Assembly: GCA_002706085.1 (NCBI GenBank)
Contig: PAJO01000021.1
Span: 35,551 to 99,550 of the forward strand
Length of the DNA: 64,000 bases
Source: Alcanivoracaceae bacterium
GTDB taxonomy: Bacteria > Pseudomonadota > Gammaproteobacteria > Pseudomonadales > Alcanivoracaceae
Reading direction: 5' to 3'
Part shown: piece by piece, positions 25,935-33,686 of the stretch
Numbering within the stretch: the first letter of the stretch is position 1
Layout: every line of letters begins with the position of its first letter
The notes under the pieces: generated by a model
Told to the model about the DNA's origin: nothing
What the model saw: only the letters and a program-made list of their open reading frames with translations
Database searches by the model: none
Position numbers and translations under genes: made by a program

Positions 25935-26472
25935 CTATTTTATGCAGCAGCGAAGTAGAAAGCCCCAACTTAGATGCATAAAAATTCATCGGAATGACAT
26001 CAAAACCACTTTCTCGCCAAGCCTTTTCATAACTAACAGGCTGTTTGCAAAGCAGATTTACCTGTTTCCAATTACTGGGGATCTTTCCCTTGTTATTATT
26101 CATACCAAGGATCATCAGGGAATAGAATTCAATGCCCCTCAACGAATGCTCTTTATCTGATTTTTGAAGAAAGCTTTGATAATCAGACTGCGGTTTCGAT
26201 TCCTGCTCCTTTTGTGATTCAAATCCCGCCCCCATCTCTATCACCGCAGCAGGATTACTTCCCTCATAGATCAGAATGTCCGATCTTCCTTGACCTTCAA
26301 CATGAACATGACAACCCGATTTACTGATCTCATATGCAATCTCAAATTGGAAATATTTCTCAAACCCACCCTGAGAAATCACAAAATCCATCTTTTTCCG
26401 ATCTTTGAACAGCCTTACCAATACATCATTTACAGAATTTTCGATAATCTTCCGGTACTTATTATTAGTCAT
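25927..26472 (-). CDS. Possible PD-(D/E)XK-like protein, degenerate catalytic site
   Basis: A 181-residue protein. The stretch GRSDILIYEG....AAVIEMGAG resembles the nuclease core D-(x)n-ExK, but the position expected to be Lys is Gly (E-M-G), so the site is non-canonical. An upstream conserved-looking Glu lies in FQFEIAYEIS. It could be a divergent nuclease, a catalytically dead relative or an unrelated fold. ATG at 26472 overlaps the WYL gene stop by 8 bp, so expression is coupled to that regulator. Confidence 0.5.
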   Translation of the reverse strand: MTNNKYRKIIENSVNDVLVRLFKDRKKMDFVISQGGFEKYFQFEIAYEISKSGCHVHVEGQGRSDILIYEGSNPAAVIEMGAGFESQKEQESKPQSDYQSFLQKSDKEHSLRGIEFYSLMILGMNNNKGKIPSNWKQVNLLCKQPVSYEKAWRESGFDVIPMNFYASKLGLSTSLLHKIAT

Positions 26473-27472
26473 ATTTTTCAATCCCTTTTAGTAACTCACT
26501 CTTCACTTCATTCCTCAACTTGACCGGTTTCACCACCTCAACATTGGCTCCAAAACCCAAAATCCACCACTTCAGCTCCTCGGTGTTCTGCACCTCCACG
26601 CGCAACTCGGTTACACCTGGCTCAACCTCCTTCAAGGTCTGGGTATCGTTGACCGGGGTTTCGTAGAGATGATCTGCCGCACGCCCATACAAACGCATCA
26701 CCAGTTTGATGACATTTCCGTAGGGAAGATTCATGTTGCCGTCTTTGAGGTAGGCCTCCAGATCAAAGTCAGAAGCTCGCTCCACTTCATCATCCAGCAC
26801 ACTCACTTTGCTCAAGCGATGCAGGGCAAGATGGCGGTAGTCCTCGTAGTTCCAGAAACGCACGATCAGATAGCGCACGGCGCCACGATCTACCAGCGCA
26901 TAGGGGTGCACGCGGCTGGGTTCTGATTTGCCCTTGTACCAGATGTCCATCTGCCGGTTGCGATACAGAGCATCGTAGACCTGGTCGGCTATGCCGGTGG
27001 GCACTCTGGCCGGTTCCAGGTGAAAGCCTCTGGGCACATAGGCGACCTTGTCCGACCAGTAGCGCTTGCCCATGGGGCGATGCCGTTCAAACCATCTTTT
27101 CGCTTCACTGAAGACTGGATCCAGCTTTGCCAGCACATCCCTGGCCATCAGTGGCATCAGGTAGCGGTGCACCAGATCCCAGGTGGCGGCCATCTGGGCG
27201 TCCATGCCGGGAATGGAAAGGTTTTGTTTCTGCGCCACAGACCAGCCATAGGGCGTGGACTGGTCATCACAATGGATCAGCGCGCCAAAGGCATCAGATT
27301 CCGACAGTTCCTTGAGATAACGCTCGATGGAACGACGGGAAATTTCATGGCCCTCACTGGTCAAACGCTGATGCAGCTCATGACTGGTGGTTTTCTGTGG
27401 CGACCTGGGCAACGCCTGCAACAACGCAATGATGCGATAGGTCTTGGTATCAATGCTGGCGCCTGCAGCCAT
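26465..27472 (-). CDS. WYL-domain transcriptional regulator (YafY/PafBC type)
   Basis: A 335-residue regulator. An N-terminal winged helix-turn-helix (about residues 10-75, SRRSIERYLKELSES) is followed by a WYL domain (about 150-230, DIWYKGKSEPSRVHPYALVDRGAVRYLIVRFW) and a C-terminal WCX-like region. WYL domains sense ligands such as nucleic acid fragments and commonly control defence genes. ATG at 27472 has GGGAGCAAGG upstream. A CGACA-N5-TGACG operator lies between its own -35 and -10, suggesting autorepression, and exact copies of that site lie at two further promoters to the left. It heads a coupled operon with the PD-(D/E)XK-like gene. Confidence 0.88.
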   Translation of the reverse strand: MAAGASIDTKTYRIIALLQALPRSPQKTTSHELHQRLTSEGHEISRRSIERYLKELSESDAFGALIHCDDQSTPYGWSVAQKQNLSIPGMDAQMAATWDLVHRYLMPLMARDVLAKLDPVFSEAKRWFERHRPMGKRYWSDKVAYVPRGFHLEPARVPTGIADQVYDALYRNRQMDIWYKGKSEPSRVHPYALVDRGAVRYLIVRFWNYEDYRHLALHRLSKVSVLDDEVERASDFDLEAYLKDGNMNLPYGNVIKLVMRLYGRAADHLYETPVNDTQTLKEVEPGVTELRVEVQNTEELKWWILGFGANVEVVKPVKLRNEVKSELLKGIEKYD

Positions 27473-27509
27473 TCCTTGCTCCCTTGTTATGATTTTTATT
27501 CTGCGTCTC

Positions 27510-27538
27510 ATTACGACAGAAACTGACGCCCCAAGCAA
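27510..27538 (-). promoter_or_regulatory. Promoter with embedded operator for the WYL gene
   Basis: On the minus strand TTGCTT (27538-27533), a 17-nt spacer and CGTAAT (27515-27510) form a plausible promoter. The imperfect palindrome CGACAGAAACTGACG (27514-27528) fills the spacer, the classic position for a repressor. TAGCCAGTA just upstream is shared with the 54-bp element at 19874. Confidence 0.5.
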
Positions 27539-27597
27539 GATACTGGCTATACCCGGCAGGAACCCGGGAATCAGACCAACAAACAGGAGTTTGCATT

Positions 27598-28320
27598 ATG
27601 GGGAACAAGTTTTTCCGGATTGTGGGTGTTACCAGTTATATCCTGGCTGCCTTGGCACTGGCAGTGGCCATTTTCGCCACGATCGCCAGCGGTAGCGCCT
27701 GGCTGACCGGTGTCGACGAAGAGATACAGCAGCCAGAAATCGGCATGAAGGGCTATCGAGAATACGTTAACCCCGAGATTGATAATGACGAGCCAGCAGG
27801 ACTCGGCGAGATGGACAGGAAGAACCGTGAGGAGGAAAATAGCGCCATTCAGGAGAAGATCAATAACCTGGCTGTGCTAATCAATAAGTATGCACGATTG
27901 ACCAGCCAGGGAAGCGCCAACAAGGAAGGATTGGATAACTGGCTTCGTTCCCAGGCTGGCAGCCTCCCTCACCCGGATTATTTGAGATTTCTAGATGGCA
28001 TTATCGAAAGCTTTGATTCTGATCTGGTCAAACCCGCAGAAAATGAAGACTCTTCACTGCTCGTCACAAATATCCCCGGGCTGGAGAACGCCGACACCAC
28101 CCATATTAACTGGGACAAGTATCTGGAATGGTTTACCTGGGAGTACATGTCACGCTACCAAAGCGAACTGACTCGTATCGAGCAGGAAAGGGTGGAGCAG
28201 GCACAGGCCAAGGCAGGATCACTGGTCACCCTGATCATCGCCGGCTGCGCCTTTGCCATATTTGTGTTTGCAACGGTAATACTTCTGCTGGTGAGAATTG
28301 AGAGCAATACGCGCAAATAA
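27598..28320 (+). CDS. Unrecognised double-pass membrane protein
   Basis: A 240-residue protein with a membrane helix near each end (about residues 8-32 and 208-232) and a 175-residue acidic, helical middle that would lie on one side of the membrane. No enzymatic motif is visible. AGGAG precedes the ATG at 27598. It diverges from the WYL operon with only 125 bp between the starts and ends at a good terminator, so it is a single-gene unit, possibly also under WYL control. It could be a membrane sensor or effector of the island; this is inference from position. Confidence 0.65.
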   Translation: MGNKFFRIVGVTSYILAALALAVAIFATIASGSAWLTGVDEEIQQPEIGMKGYREYVNPEIDNDEPAGLGEMDRKNREEENSAIQEKINNLAVLINKYARLTSQGSANKEGLDNWLRSQAGSLPHPDYLRFLDGIIESFDSDLVKPAENEDSSLLVTNIPGLENADTTHINWDKYLEWFTWEYMSRYQSELTRIEQERVEQAQAKAGSLVTLIIAGCAFAIFVFATVILLLVRIESNTRK

Positions 28321-28330
28321 CCGATTTAAC

Positions 28331-28362
28331 GCCCGCCAGACATTGGCGGGCAAGCCTTTTTA
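28331..28362 (+). terminator. Rho-independent terminator
   Basis: Stem GCCCGCCA / TGGCGGGC with a 5-nt loop, followed by AAGCCTTTTT, 11 bp after the membrane-protein stop. Confidence 0.85.
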
Positions 28363-28384
28363 TGCCAACACAATATTCAAGCTA

Positions 28385-28864
28385 TCACTCTCCCCAAAAT
28401 CCGGTACAAGTACTTTCCAAAGATCCTACAAAGCTCCAATTTCTTACTAGCATTGTATCTGCTCCCGCAGATGGCTTATCAATATGCTTTCGATTTAATG
28501 CTGGGGCATGACTAAAAATCAAAATTGATTCTACTTTAACCAGCGTATCATCAGACACATCCAGAGGCCCAAAGTGAACCGAAAGATTGGTATGACCAAA
28601 AAACCGCCCTCGCTCATTGAAATGTTCCGCCATACGATCCTTGAAGCTACGATTACTGTCACCTGCCTTAGTCTCACCGATATAAAGAAGCACATTTTTT
28701 CCATAAACAGGATGCCTTCCGTATATCTGGTAGATCCCTGTTGATGACAAAATCGCATCCGGAACCGAGTCAATAAATATGTATTTGTCATTGTCTCGAT
28801 CATAAATAACAGGAAATGGCCCCTCCCAATCAATATCAATAACATCGAACTCTTTTTTAATCAT
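28385..28864 (-). CDS. GIY-YIG-like nuclease domain protein
   Basis: A 159-residue protein. The N-terminal part is a short beta segment; from about residue 45 it reads GIYQIYGRHPVYG..VLLYIGET, the GIY...YIG pair, followed by a Lys/Arg/His region SFKDRMAEHFNERG and a Glu (KVESILIF) in the position of the metal-binding residue. Free-standing GIY-YIG domains occur in mobile elements, repair and defence. ATG at 28864 has GAGGAAG about 8 nt upstream. It converges with the upstream membrane gene. Substrate unknown. Confidence 0.7.
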   Translation of the reverse strand: MIKKEFDVIDIDWEGPFPVIYDRDNDKYIFIDSVPDAILSSTGIYQIYGRHPVYGKNVLLYIGETKAGDSNRSFKDRMAEHFNERGRFFGHTNLSVHFGPLDVSDDTLVKVESILIFSHAPALNRKHIDKPSAGADTMLVRNWSFVGSLESTCTGFWGE

Positions 28865-28940
28865 CCAATACTTCCTCACTGAATTTCCTTCCCCTACCTT
28901 TATCTATGCTCATCATGGCCAACGAAAGCACATTAAAAGG

Positions 28941-29675
28941 TTATCCCATCATCATGATAGGCTCACAATAATTCATATCCAAGGCCTCCCCATTCCATAC
29001 CGCTTCCGCCGATATCTTCCGCCAGCTATCGCCCTGATTCCAATGCTGCCCCACTATTTCCTCTATGATGTCGGCCACATACACCTTGTCACCAGGTTTG
29101 ATATCATCGGGAATCATATACGCCGCCAAAGGCGAGGGGTGGCGATCATCATCATGGCGAACCATGATGGAGGAAACTCCACCCTCATATCCACTTAACG
29201 GCCCAACCATTCCTCTGAAGTCGCTCTGGCAAAGCACGACATTGGCTTTTGACCAGTAACTGAAACGCCGCTTCCTACCAACATATCCACTGTAGTCTGA
29301 AGCAACAAATACTGGTCGATAACCTCGCCGAACTCCGTCCTCTACCGCCGCCAGTGATCGAGCGGTCTGAATTATTGGCAAGCCCTTTTGAGTTACCCCC
29401 TGATAGCCACATTCCCAATCATTCTCTTCACTAATAGCTTTCTTGATGGTCAGCTCAGGGTGAGAATCACTGAGGTGCAGACAGATTTCCGGATTCACCT
29501 GCAGCATTGCGGATATCTGTGACTCACTAAAGTTGTTAGCGTTGACAACACACTTCTGGCACGAACCACAGTATTTCTTCAGGTAGTCCGCTGGCTTTCC
29601 ACGCATTCGCTCTTTCCACTCAACCCATGCAGACCGATCGTTTTCTTCTGGCTCATTATCAGACTGCGCGAGCAT
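28941..29675 (-). CDS. Unrecognised 244-residue protein (possibly the 3' part of a frameshifted gene)
   Basis: A soluble protein with a cysteine cluster YCGSCQKCVV near residue 36, suggesting a zinc site, and an alpha/beta C-terminal two thirds (PIIQTARSLAAVEDGVRRGYRPVFVAS). No family is recognised. ATG at 29675 lacks a well-placed ribosome site. Coding-like sequence continues upstream in the same frame for about 22 codons (ending GEEDIRFF) to a TGA, right where the small gene at 29726 ends. A single-base change would join the two. Confidence 0.55.
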   Translation of the reverse strand: MLAQSDNEPEENDRSAWVEWKERMRGKPADYLKKYCGSCQKCVVNANNFSESQISAMLQVNPEICLHLSDSHPELTIKKAISEENDWECGYQGVTQKGLPIIQTARSLAAVEDGVRRGYRPVFVASDYSGYVGRKRRFSYWSKANVVLCQSDFRGMVGPLSGYEGGVSSIMVRHDDDRHPSPLAAYMIPDDIKPGDKVYVADIIEEIVGQHWNQGDSWRKISAEAVWNGEALDMNYCEPIMMMG

Positions 29676-29725
29676 GAAAAACCGAATATCTTCCTCACCT
29701 TTAAGTTCCAGATTATCGTCTATCT

Positions 29726-29854
29726 TCAGGGATCATCCCACTTTTCAGGCATTGGCATGAGATCGTCCCATTTTTTTTCAAGTGGGCAACTGATAACCTT
29801 GATCAGGTCCCCACCATTGGTTTCCAGTCGTTTTGTTGCTGGGTCGTATTGCAT
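29726..29854 (-). CDS. Short 42-residue ORF, possible N-terminus of the following gene
   Basis: ATG at 29854 has an excellent ribosome site (AGGGAG, 6 nt). The peptide begins MQYDPATKRLETNGGDL and ends PMPEKWDDP, then stops. A one-base backward shift near 29735 continues into the 244-residue frame. It is either an independent small gene or the start of a broken or frameshifted larger one of about 300 residues. Confidence 0.45.
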   Translation of the reverse strand: MQYDPATKRLETNGGDLIKVISCPLEKKWDDLMPMPEKWDDP

Positions 29855-29892
29855 ATCGATCTCCCTGACACATCGCGCCGCCAGCGACGCTT

Positions 29893-30834
29893 CTACGGCG
29901 AATTTTTCTCTGTGCGAGCCACCCAGATGTAATTTTCTTTGCTGAGCGGCTTGCCATCCCATCGATACGCAACCAACTTACCCTGCCGGGCACTGACCAC
30001 ACTGTAGTCCAGACAGGCGATCTGATCGGCCAGGGGCGCGGGGTCGCCAGTGAGCCAGTAGTGACCAACGAACAACGGTTTCTGATTGTCGTAGCCAGGC
30101 AGGATTCCGGACGGCACCGGCTGGTGCGGGATGCGCTCGATGACATCCGCCGGGACCATGGCCAGATCCCGATAGGTATGGGTGTGCTGCAACCACCAAC
30201 GGGTGCGGATATCAGTGCGCGCGTATCCGTCCTTGTCGTGAAATTGCTCCCCATCCGGCAACGGAATTTCCAGCCCTTTCAGCAGGGTTTCTACGGCGGC
30301 GTAGACCGGGTGCCCTTTTCTGCTGGCCGGCAGCCAGGCATCGTCTTTTAGCCGGTTCTTCTCATCCAGGCGCGGCGCCAGCTCGTCAAGATATTTGCAG
30401 TGCCAGCAGGCATGAACAGCGCGAAAGCCGGGCAGCTCCAGGAAGACCGGCAAGGTTTTGAACCAGCAAATGATTTCCTGGTGCTGGGGCGAGTTTTCAC
30501 CCACTTGTTGCAGAAATTCACGATGCTGCTGCAGGTTTTTGGCGTTATGGGGGCGCAAGTATTCGCCGGGCTTATTAGGGTTGGGGGTGGCCCAGGCCAC
30601 GGCATTGAATTCATGGTTTCCCAGGATGGCAAGTGCATGCCCCGCCTGCTCCATGGCGCGCACAATGCGTACCACTTCTACTTGCTGCGGACCCCGGTCA
30701 ATATAGTCACCCAGAAACAGCGCCTTGCGTGTGGGGTGTTGCCATACTCCACCGATTTCGCTGTAACCCAGTTTGGTGAGCAGTTGCCTTAACGGTTCGG
30801 CGAAGCCATGAATGTCGCCAATAATATCGTACAT
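29893..30834 (-). CDS. PPP-family metallophosphoesterase
   Basis: A 313-residue calcineurin-like phosphatase. The signature motifs are intact: GDIHG (residues 6-10), GDYIDRG (near 42), GNHE (near 71), then a conserved His (VHACWH) and GHYW. This is the bacterial PPP layout seen in PrpA/ApaH-like enzymes, acting on phosphoproteins or nucleotides; the substrate cannot be read from sequence. ATG at 30834 lacks a clear ribosome site, but the conserved motif begins at residue 6, so the start must be close. It is the second phosphatase in the island besides the PP2C. Confidence 0.85.
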   Translation of the reverse strand: MYDIIGDIHGFAEPLRQLLTKLGYSEIGGVWQHPTRKALFLGDYIDRGPQQVEVVRIVRAMEQAGHALAILGNHEFNAVAWATPNPNKPGEYLRPHNAKNLQQHREFLQQVGENSPQHQEIICWFKTLPVFLELPGFRAVHACWHCKYLDELAPRLDEKNRLKDDAWLPASRKGHPVYAAVETLLKGLEIPLPDGEQFHDKDGYARTDIRTRWWLQHTHTYRDLAMVPADVIERIPHQPVPSGILPGYDNQKPLFVGHYWLTGDPAPLADQIACLDYSVVSARQGKLVAYRWDGKPLSKENYIWVARTEKNSP

Positions 30835-31014
30835 AGGAGGCTCTTTTTTGCTGGTGCTTGCCAGAACGAGATCCTCAAAGGCGGCTTCGTATACGTGCGA
30901 CTTTTACCCCAGCAATCCCGCAGTGGGTACCGCTTTTTTTCGCTGCTGCCTGCCTTGAAAAGCGTCTTGAACGTCAGCCGGAAACACATGGATTTATCTC
31001 CCACGGACATGCAC

Positions 31015-31257
31015 TCAGGAATCGTCTTGCTTGCGCTGCTTCCGGTATTCGCTGTAACGCTGAAGCGTGCGGATCAACCAGCCAGGGCCGGCCATAATCG
31101 CCACAAAACCGAATACGGCAGCGGCAGACCAGGCGAAATAGATCCAGATATCTTTGACCACCCAGTGCCAAAGCCAGAGCAACCCGATCCCCGTGACCAG
31201 CAGGGACCACAGTATCGTCAGTAGTAGCGCCAGGCCGCCGGGGCCATGATCCTTCAT
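31015..31257 (-). CDS. Small double-pass membrane protein
   Basis: An 80-residue protein with two strong membrane helices (about residues 8-30 and 36-60) and a basic C-terminal tail (RTLQRYSEYRKQRKQDD). No family is recognised. GGGAG precedes the ATG at 31257. Its promoter region is copy B of the 54-bp element, shared with the divergent BrxR-like regulator, so it is probably controlled together with the operon starting near 19834. Confidence 0.6.
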   Translation of the reverse strand: MKDHGPGGLALLLTILWSLLVTGIGLLWLWHWVVKDIWIYFAWSAAAVFGFVAIMAGPGWLIRTLQRYSEYRKQRKQDDS

Positions 31258-31301
31258 AACATCTCCCTTGGTGACACCGTTAAACTATGCCCTTACTATG
31301 C

Positions 31302-31355
31302 TCATGACAATACTGACTACATGAACATGTCGCCTTTTGGCATGTGTCGCTTTTT
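31302..31355. promoter_or_regulatory. 54-bp promoter/operator element, copy B
   Basis: Matches 19874-19927 at 44 of 54 positions. It lies between the divergent 80-residue membrane gene and the BrxR-like WYL gene. On the minus strand TTGTCA, a 17-nt spacer and TAGTTT form a promoter placed like that of copy A. Two CGACA half-sites are repeated directly with 12 nt between them, and ACATGAACATGT gives a second partial palindrome. Confidence 0.65.
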
Positions 31356-31366
31356 GGAGCACAACA

Positions 31367-32248
31367 ATGGCTCGTACAACAGGGAAGAATGCGGCTAACT
31401 GGCCGCTGCGCTGGGACTTGTTACTCCGTTACCGGTTGATAGAAGTCATTGCCCTGTGGGAAGGGCGATTGACCACCAACCACCTGCAGCGCGCCTTCGG
31501 CATTGGCCGCCAACAGGCCAGCAAGGACATTAACCTGTACCTGAGCGAATACGCCCCGGGCAACCTGGAGTACGACCGCTCCCTGAAAGGCTACAAGCCC
31601 GCCGCCAGGTTCAAACCGGTGTTCACCCGTGGCCAGGCCGATGAGTACCTGCAGATGATGCATGCCAGGGAAGACCTGAGCTGCGCGTTTGAAGCGCTGG
31701 ATGTTCGAGAACTGAATACCGAGGTTTTGCTACCCCCTTCACGGGATCTGCGCCCGGCGGTGTTACGGCCCATTTTGCAGGCATGCCGGGAAGCATTGCG
31801 GGTTGAGATTGAATATACCTCGCTGAACAATCCCGAGCCTGAATACCGAATGATTCAGCCTCATACGGTGGTGCATAACGGCATGCGCTGGCACGTACGG
31901 GCCTGGTGCGAAAAGAACAGTGATTACCGGGACTTTGTGCTCAGCCGGATTATGGACAAGCCGGAGATCACCCTGCCCGGCGAGCAGGGCGCCGACCAGG
32001 ACAAGGTCTGGCAGAAATCACTGACCTTGAAGGTGGTGCCCGATCCGCGCCTTTCTGATGTACAGCAGAAGGTGATTGCCCGGGATTACGGCATGACACG
32101 AGGCGTATTGTCGATACCCTGCCGGGCCGCCATGGCGAATTACATTGTTCAGCTGCTGCGGCTGGATGATCAGGGTCATCGTGGGCCGGAGGCGCAGCAG
32201 GTGGTGTTGGGGAATTATGATGTGGTCAAGAAGTGGTTGTGGAAGTAA
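31367..32248 (+). CDS. BrxR/CapW-like WYL transcriptional regulator
   Basis: A 293-residue regulator. The N-terminal winged helix (RLIEVIALWEGRLTTNHL, GIGRQQASKDINLYLSEY) followed by APGNLEYDRSLKGYKPA is the hallmark of the BrxR/CapW family that represses BREX and CBASS operons. The WYL core (RMIQPHTVVHNGMRWHVRAW) lies near residues 165-190 and a WCX-type domain ends the protein. ATG at 31367 has GGAG 9 nt upstream. Its own promoter region is the 54-bp element whose other copy heads the 19.8 kb leftward operon, which makes this the likely regulator of that operon. Confidence 0.88.
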   Translation: MARTTGKNAANWPLRWDLLLRYRLIEVIALWEGRLTTNHLQRAFGIGRQQASKDINLYLSEYAPGNLEYDRSLKGYKPAARFKPVFTRGQADEYLQMMHAREDLSCAFEALDVRELNTEVLLPPSRDLRPAVLRPILQACREALRVEIEYTSLNNPEPEYRMIQPHTVVHNGMRWHVRAWCEKNSDYRDFVLSRIMDKPEITLPGEQGADQDKVWQKSLTLKVVPDPRLSDVQQKVIARDYGMTRGVLSIPCRAAMANYIVQLLRLDDQGHRGPEAQQVVLGNYDVVKKWLWK

Positions 32249-32551
32249 ACGCTTCTGGGTATGCCGCATCCATTCATTCTGTTGGTCTGTTGCTCGACTG
32301 AAATCATGAAGGGCCGCATCTCTGCAGTCTTCTTCGCGATGGAAGCACCGCGATAAAATCGCCAGCAGCCTGGCTCCTACGGGGCGCGTACAGGCACGCT
32401 TCTCTGGTTTCCCTTAAGCCAGAATCGTCTGCAGGCAGACTCCCACAGCGACTCGATAACCCAAGGCTCTGGGCGGCTTTCTGTAACAGCGCGAGAAGCC
32501 GTCATGACATGACGTCCTCGCGGCGGCTGGGGGAGCCATGCGGGTTTGAGG
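32249..32551. other. Intergenic region with two REP-like units
   Basis: No gene seen. REP-like hairpins lie at about 32357-32384 (CGCCAGCAGCCTGGCTCC then TACGGGG) and 32422-32450 (CGTCTGCAGGCAGACTCC then CACAGCG). The region marks the right border of the accessory island. Confidence 0.6.
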
Positions 32552-33562
32552 TTAGTGCTTGTCCCGATATTCGCTGGGGGAGCAGCCTTGCCAGCGGCGG
32601 AAGGCGCGGACGAAGCCGCCGGCGTCGGTGTAGGCCAGGTGGGCGGCGACTTCTTCGATTTTCATGGTGGTGCTGGTGAGCAGTTGCAGGGCCAGTTGGC
32701 GGCGCTCTTCTTCTACCAGGTCGCGGTAGCTGGTGCCTTCCTGTTCCAGTTTGCGGCGCAGGCTACGTGAGGACAGGGCCAGGGCGCTGGCCATGTCGTT
32801 GAGGGTGGCGCCCAGGCCCAGTTCGCCCAGTAATTGCTGGCGCACTTTGCCGGCAATGCCGCTGTTTTCTACGGTGTCCATGCGCTGCCGGCATTGCTGT
32901 TCGAGCATGCGGGTGAGCACCGGGTCGTAACCGGAAAAGGGCTGGCTGGCGCCGGCGCGGTTCACCAGGATGCGGTTGCTGCGGGCGGCGAAGGTGGGTT
33001 TCACGCCACATTCTTCCTGGATGGCTTCGGCACTGACATCGGGCTGGCCGGCCAGGTCGATGGCGCGAAAGTCCACGCCTTGCAGGGTGATTTCCCGCAC
33101 CAGGTTCAGGGCCGTGGCCATGTCTCGCTCGAGCAGAAACTGGCGCAGGTGCGGCGGGATGGGATCCGGGTCGAAGGTGATGCCGAAGGTGTCGTCGTCT
33201 TCCACCAGCTCGATGCGGCAGTAGGCGGTGCTGAGAGGAAGATAGCGCACTCCCAGGATGGCCGCTTCACGCAGGGTCTTGCAGGTGCGCAGGGCGAAGC
33301 CCCATACCCCGAAGGTGGCCAGGTGATATTGCAGGCCCAGTTCGAAGCCCCAGGCGCCGTCGTCCGGCAGGGCCAGCATCAGGTTTTCGATCAGGCGCAT
33401 TTCCTGGGTGCGAGTGACCAATCCTTCTCCGCTGGAAAGTGCGTCATCGGCTATGCCGGTGCCGAGCAGGCAGGTCTGCCTGTCAATGCCATGGCGTTGG
33501 GCAAAGTTGAGCATCACCTGGCTGATGGCCACCGGGTGGAGGGTGTCGTCGCTGTGTTGCAT
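32552..33562 (-). CDS. AraC-family transcriptional regulator
   Basis: About 336 residues. The N-terminal two thirds is an arabinose-binding-like domain of the OruR/ArgR type (LGTGIADDALSSGEGLVTRTQEM), and the C-terminal 100 residues hold two helix-turn-helix motifs, ending YTDAGGFVRAFRRWQGCSPSEYR. It is divergent from the desaturase gene and probably controls it. ATG at 33562 gives the usual family length; a GTG at 33619 is possible and neither has a strong ribosome site. The effector ligand is unknown; lipid or alkanol signals are plausible from the neighbours. Confidence 0.85.
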   Translation of the reverse strand: MQHSDDTLHPVAISQVMLNFAQRHGIDRQTCLLGTGIADDALSSGEGLVTRTQEMRLIENLMLALPDDGAWGFELGLQYHLATFGVWGFALRTCKTLREAAILGVRYLPLSTAYCRIELVEDDDTFGITFDPDPIPPHLRQFLLERDMATALNLVREITLQGVDFRAIDLAGQPDVSAEAIQEECGVKPTFAARSNRILVNRAGASQPFSGYDPVLTRMLEQQCRQRMDTVENSGIAGKVRQQLLGELGLGATLNDMASALALSSRSLRRKLEQEGTSYRDLVEEERRQLALQLLTSTTMKIEEVAAHLAYTDAGGFVRAFRRWQGCSPSEYRDKH

Positions 33563-33686
33563 TGCCCGTTCCGCTGTTCCGCCGTTAGCGCTGGCCACTT
33601 CTGCAGGGTGATTGGCCACGGCGGCTATTCTGATTGTGAGGGTGCCGGCCTAGTCTGAAACCATAATAACCACCAGAGGCAGCACC

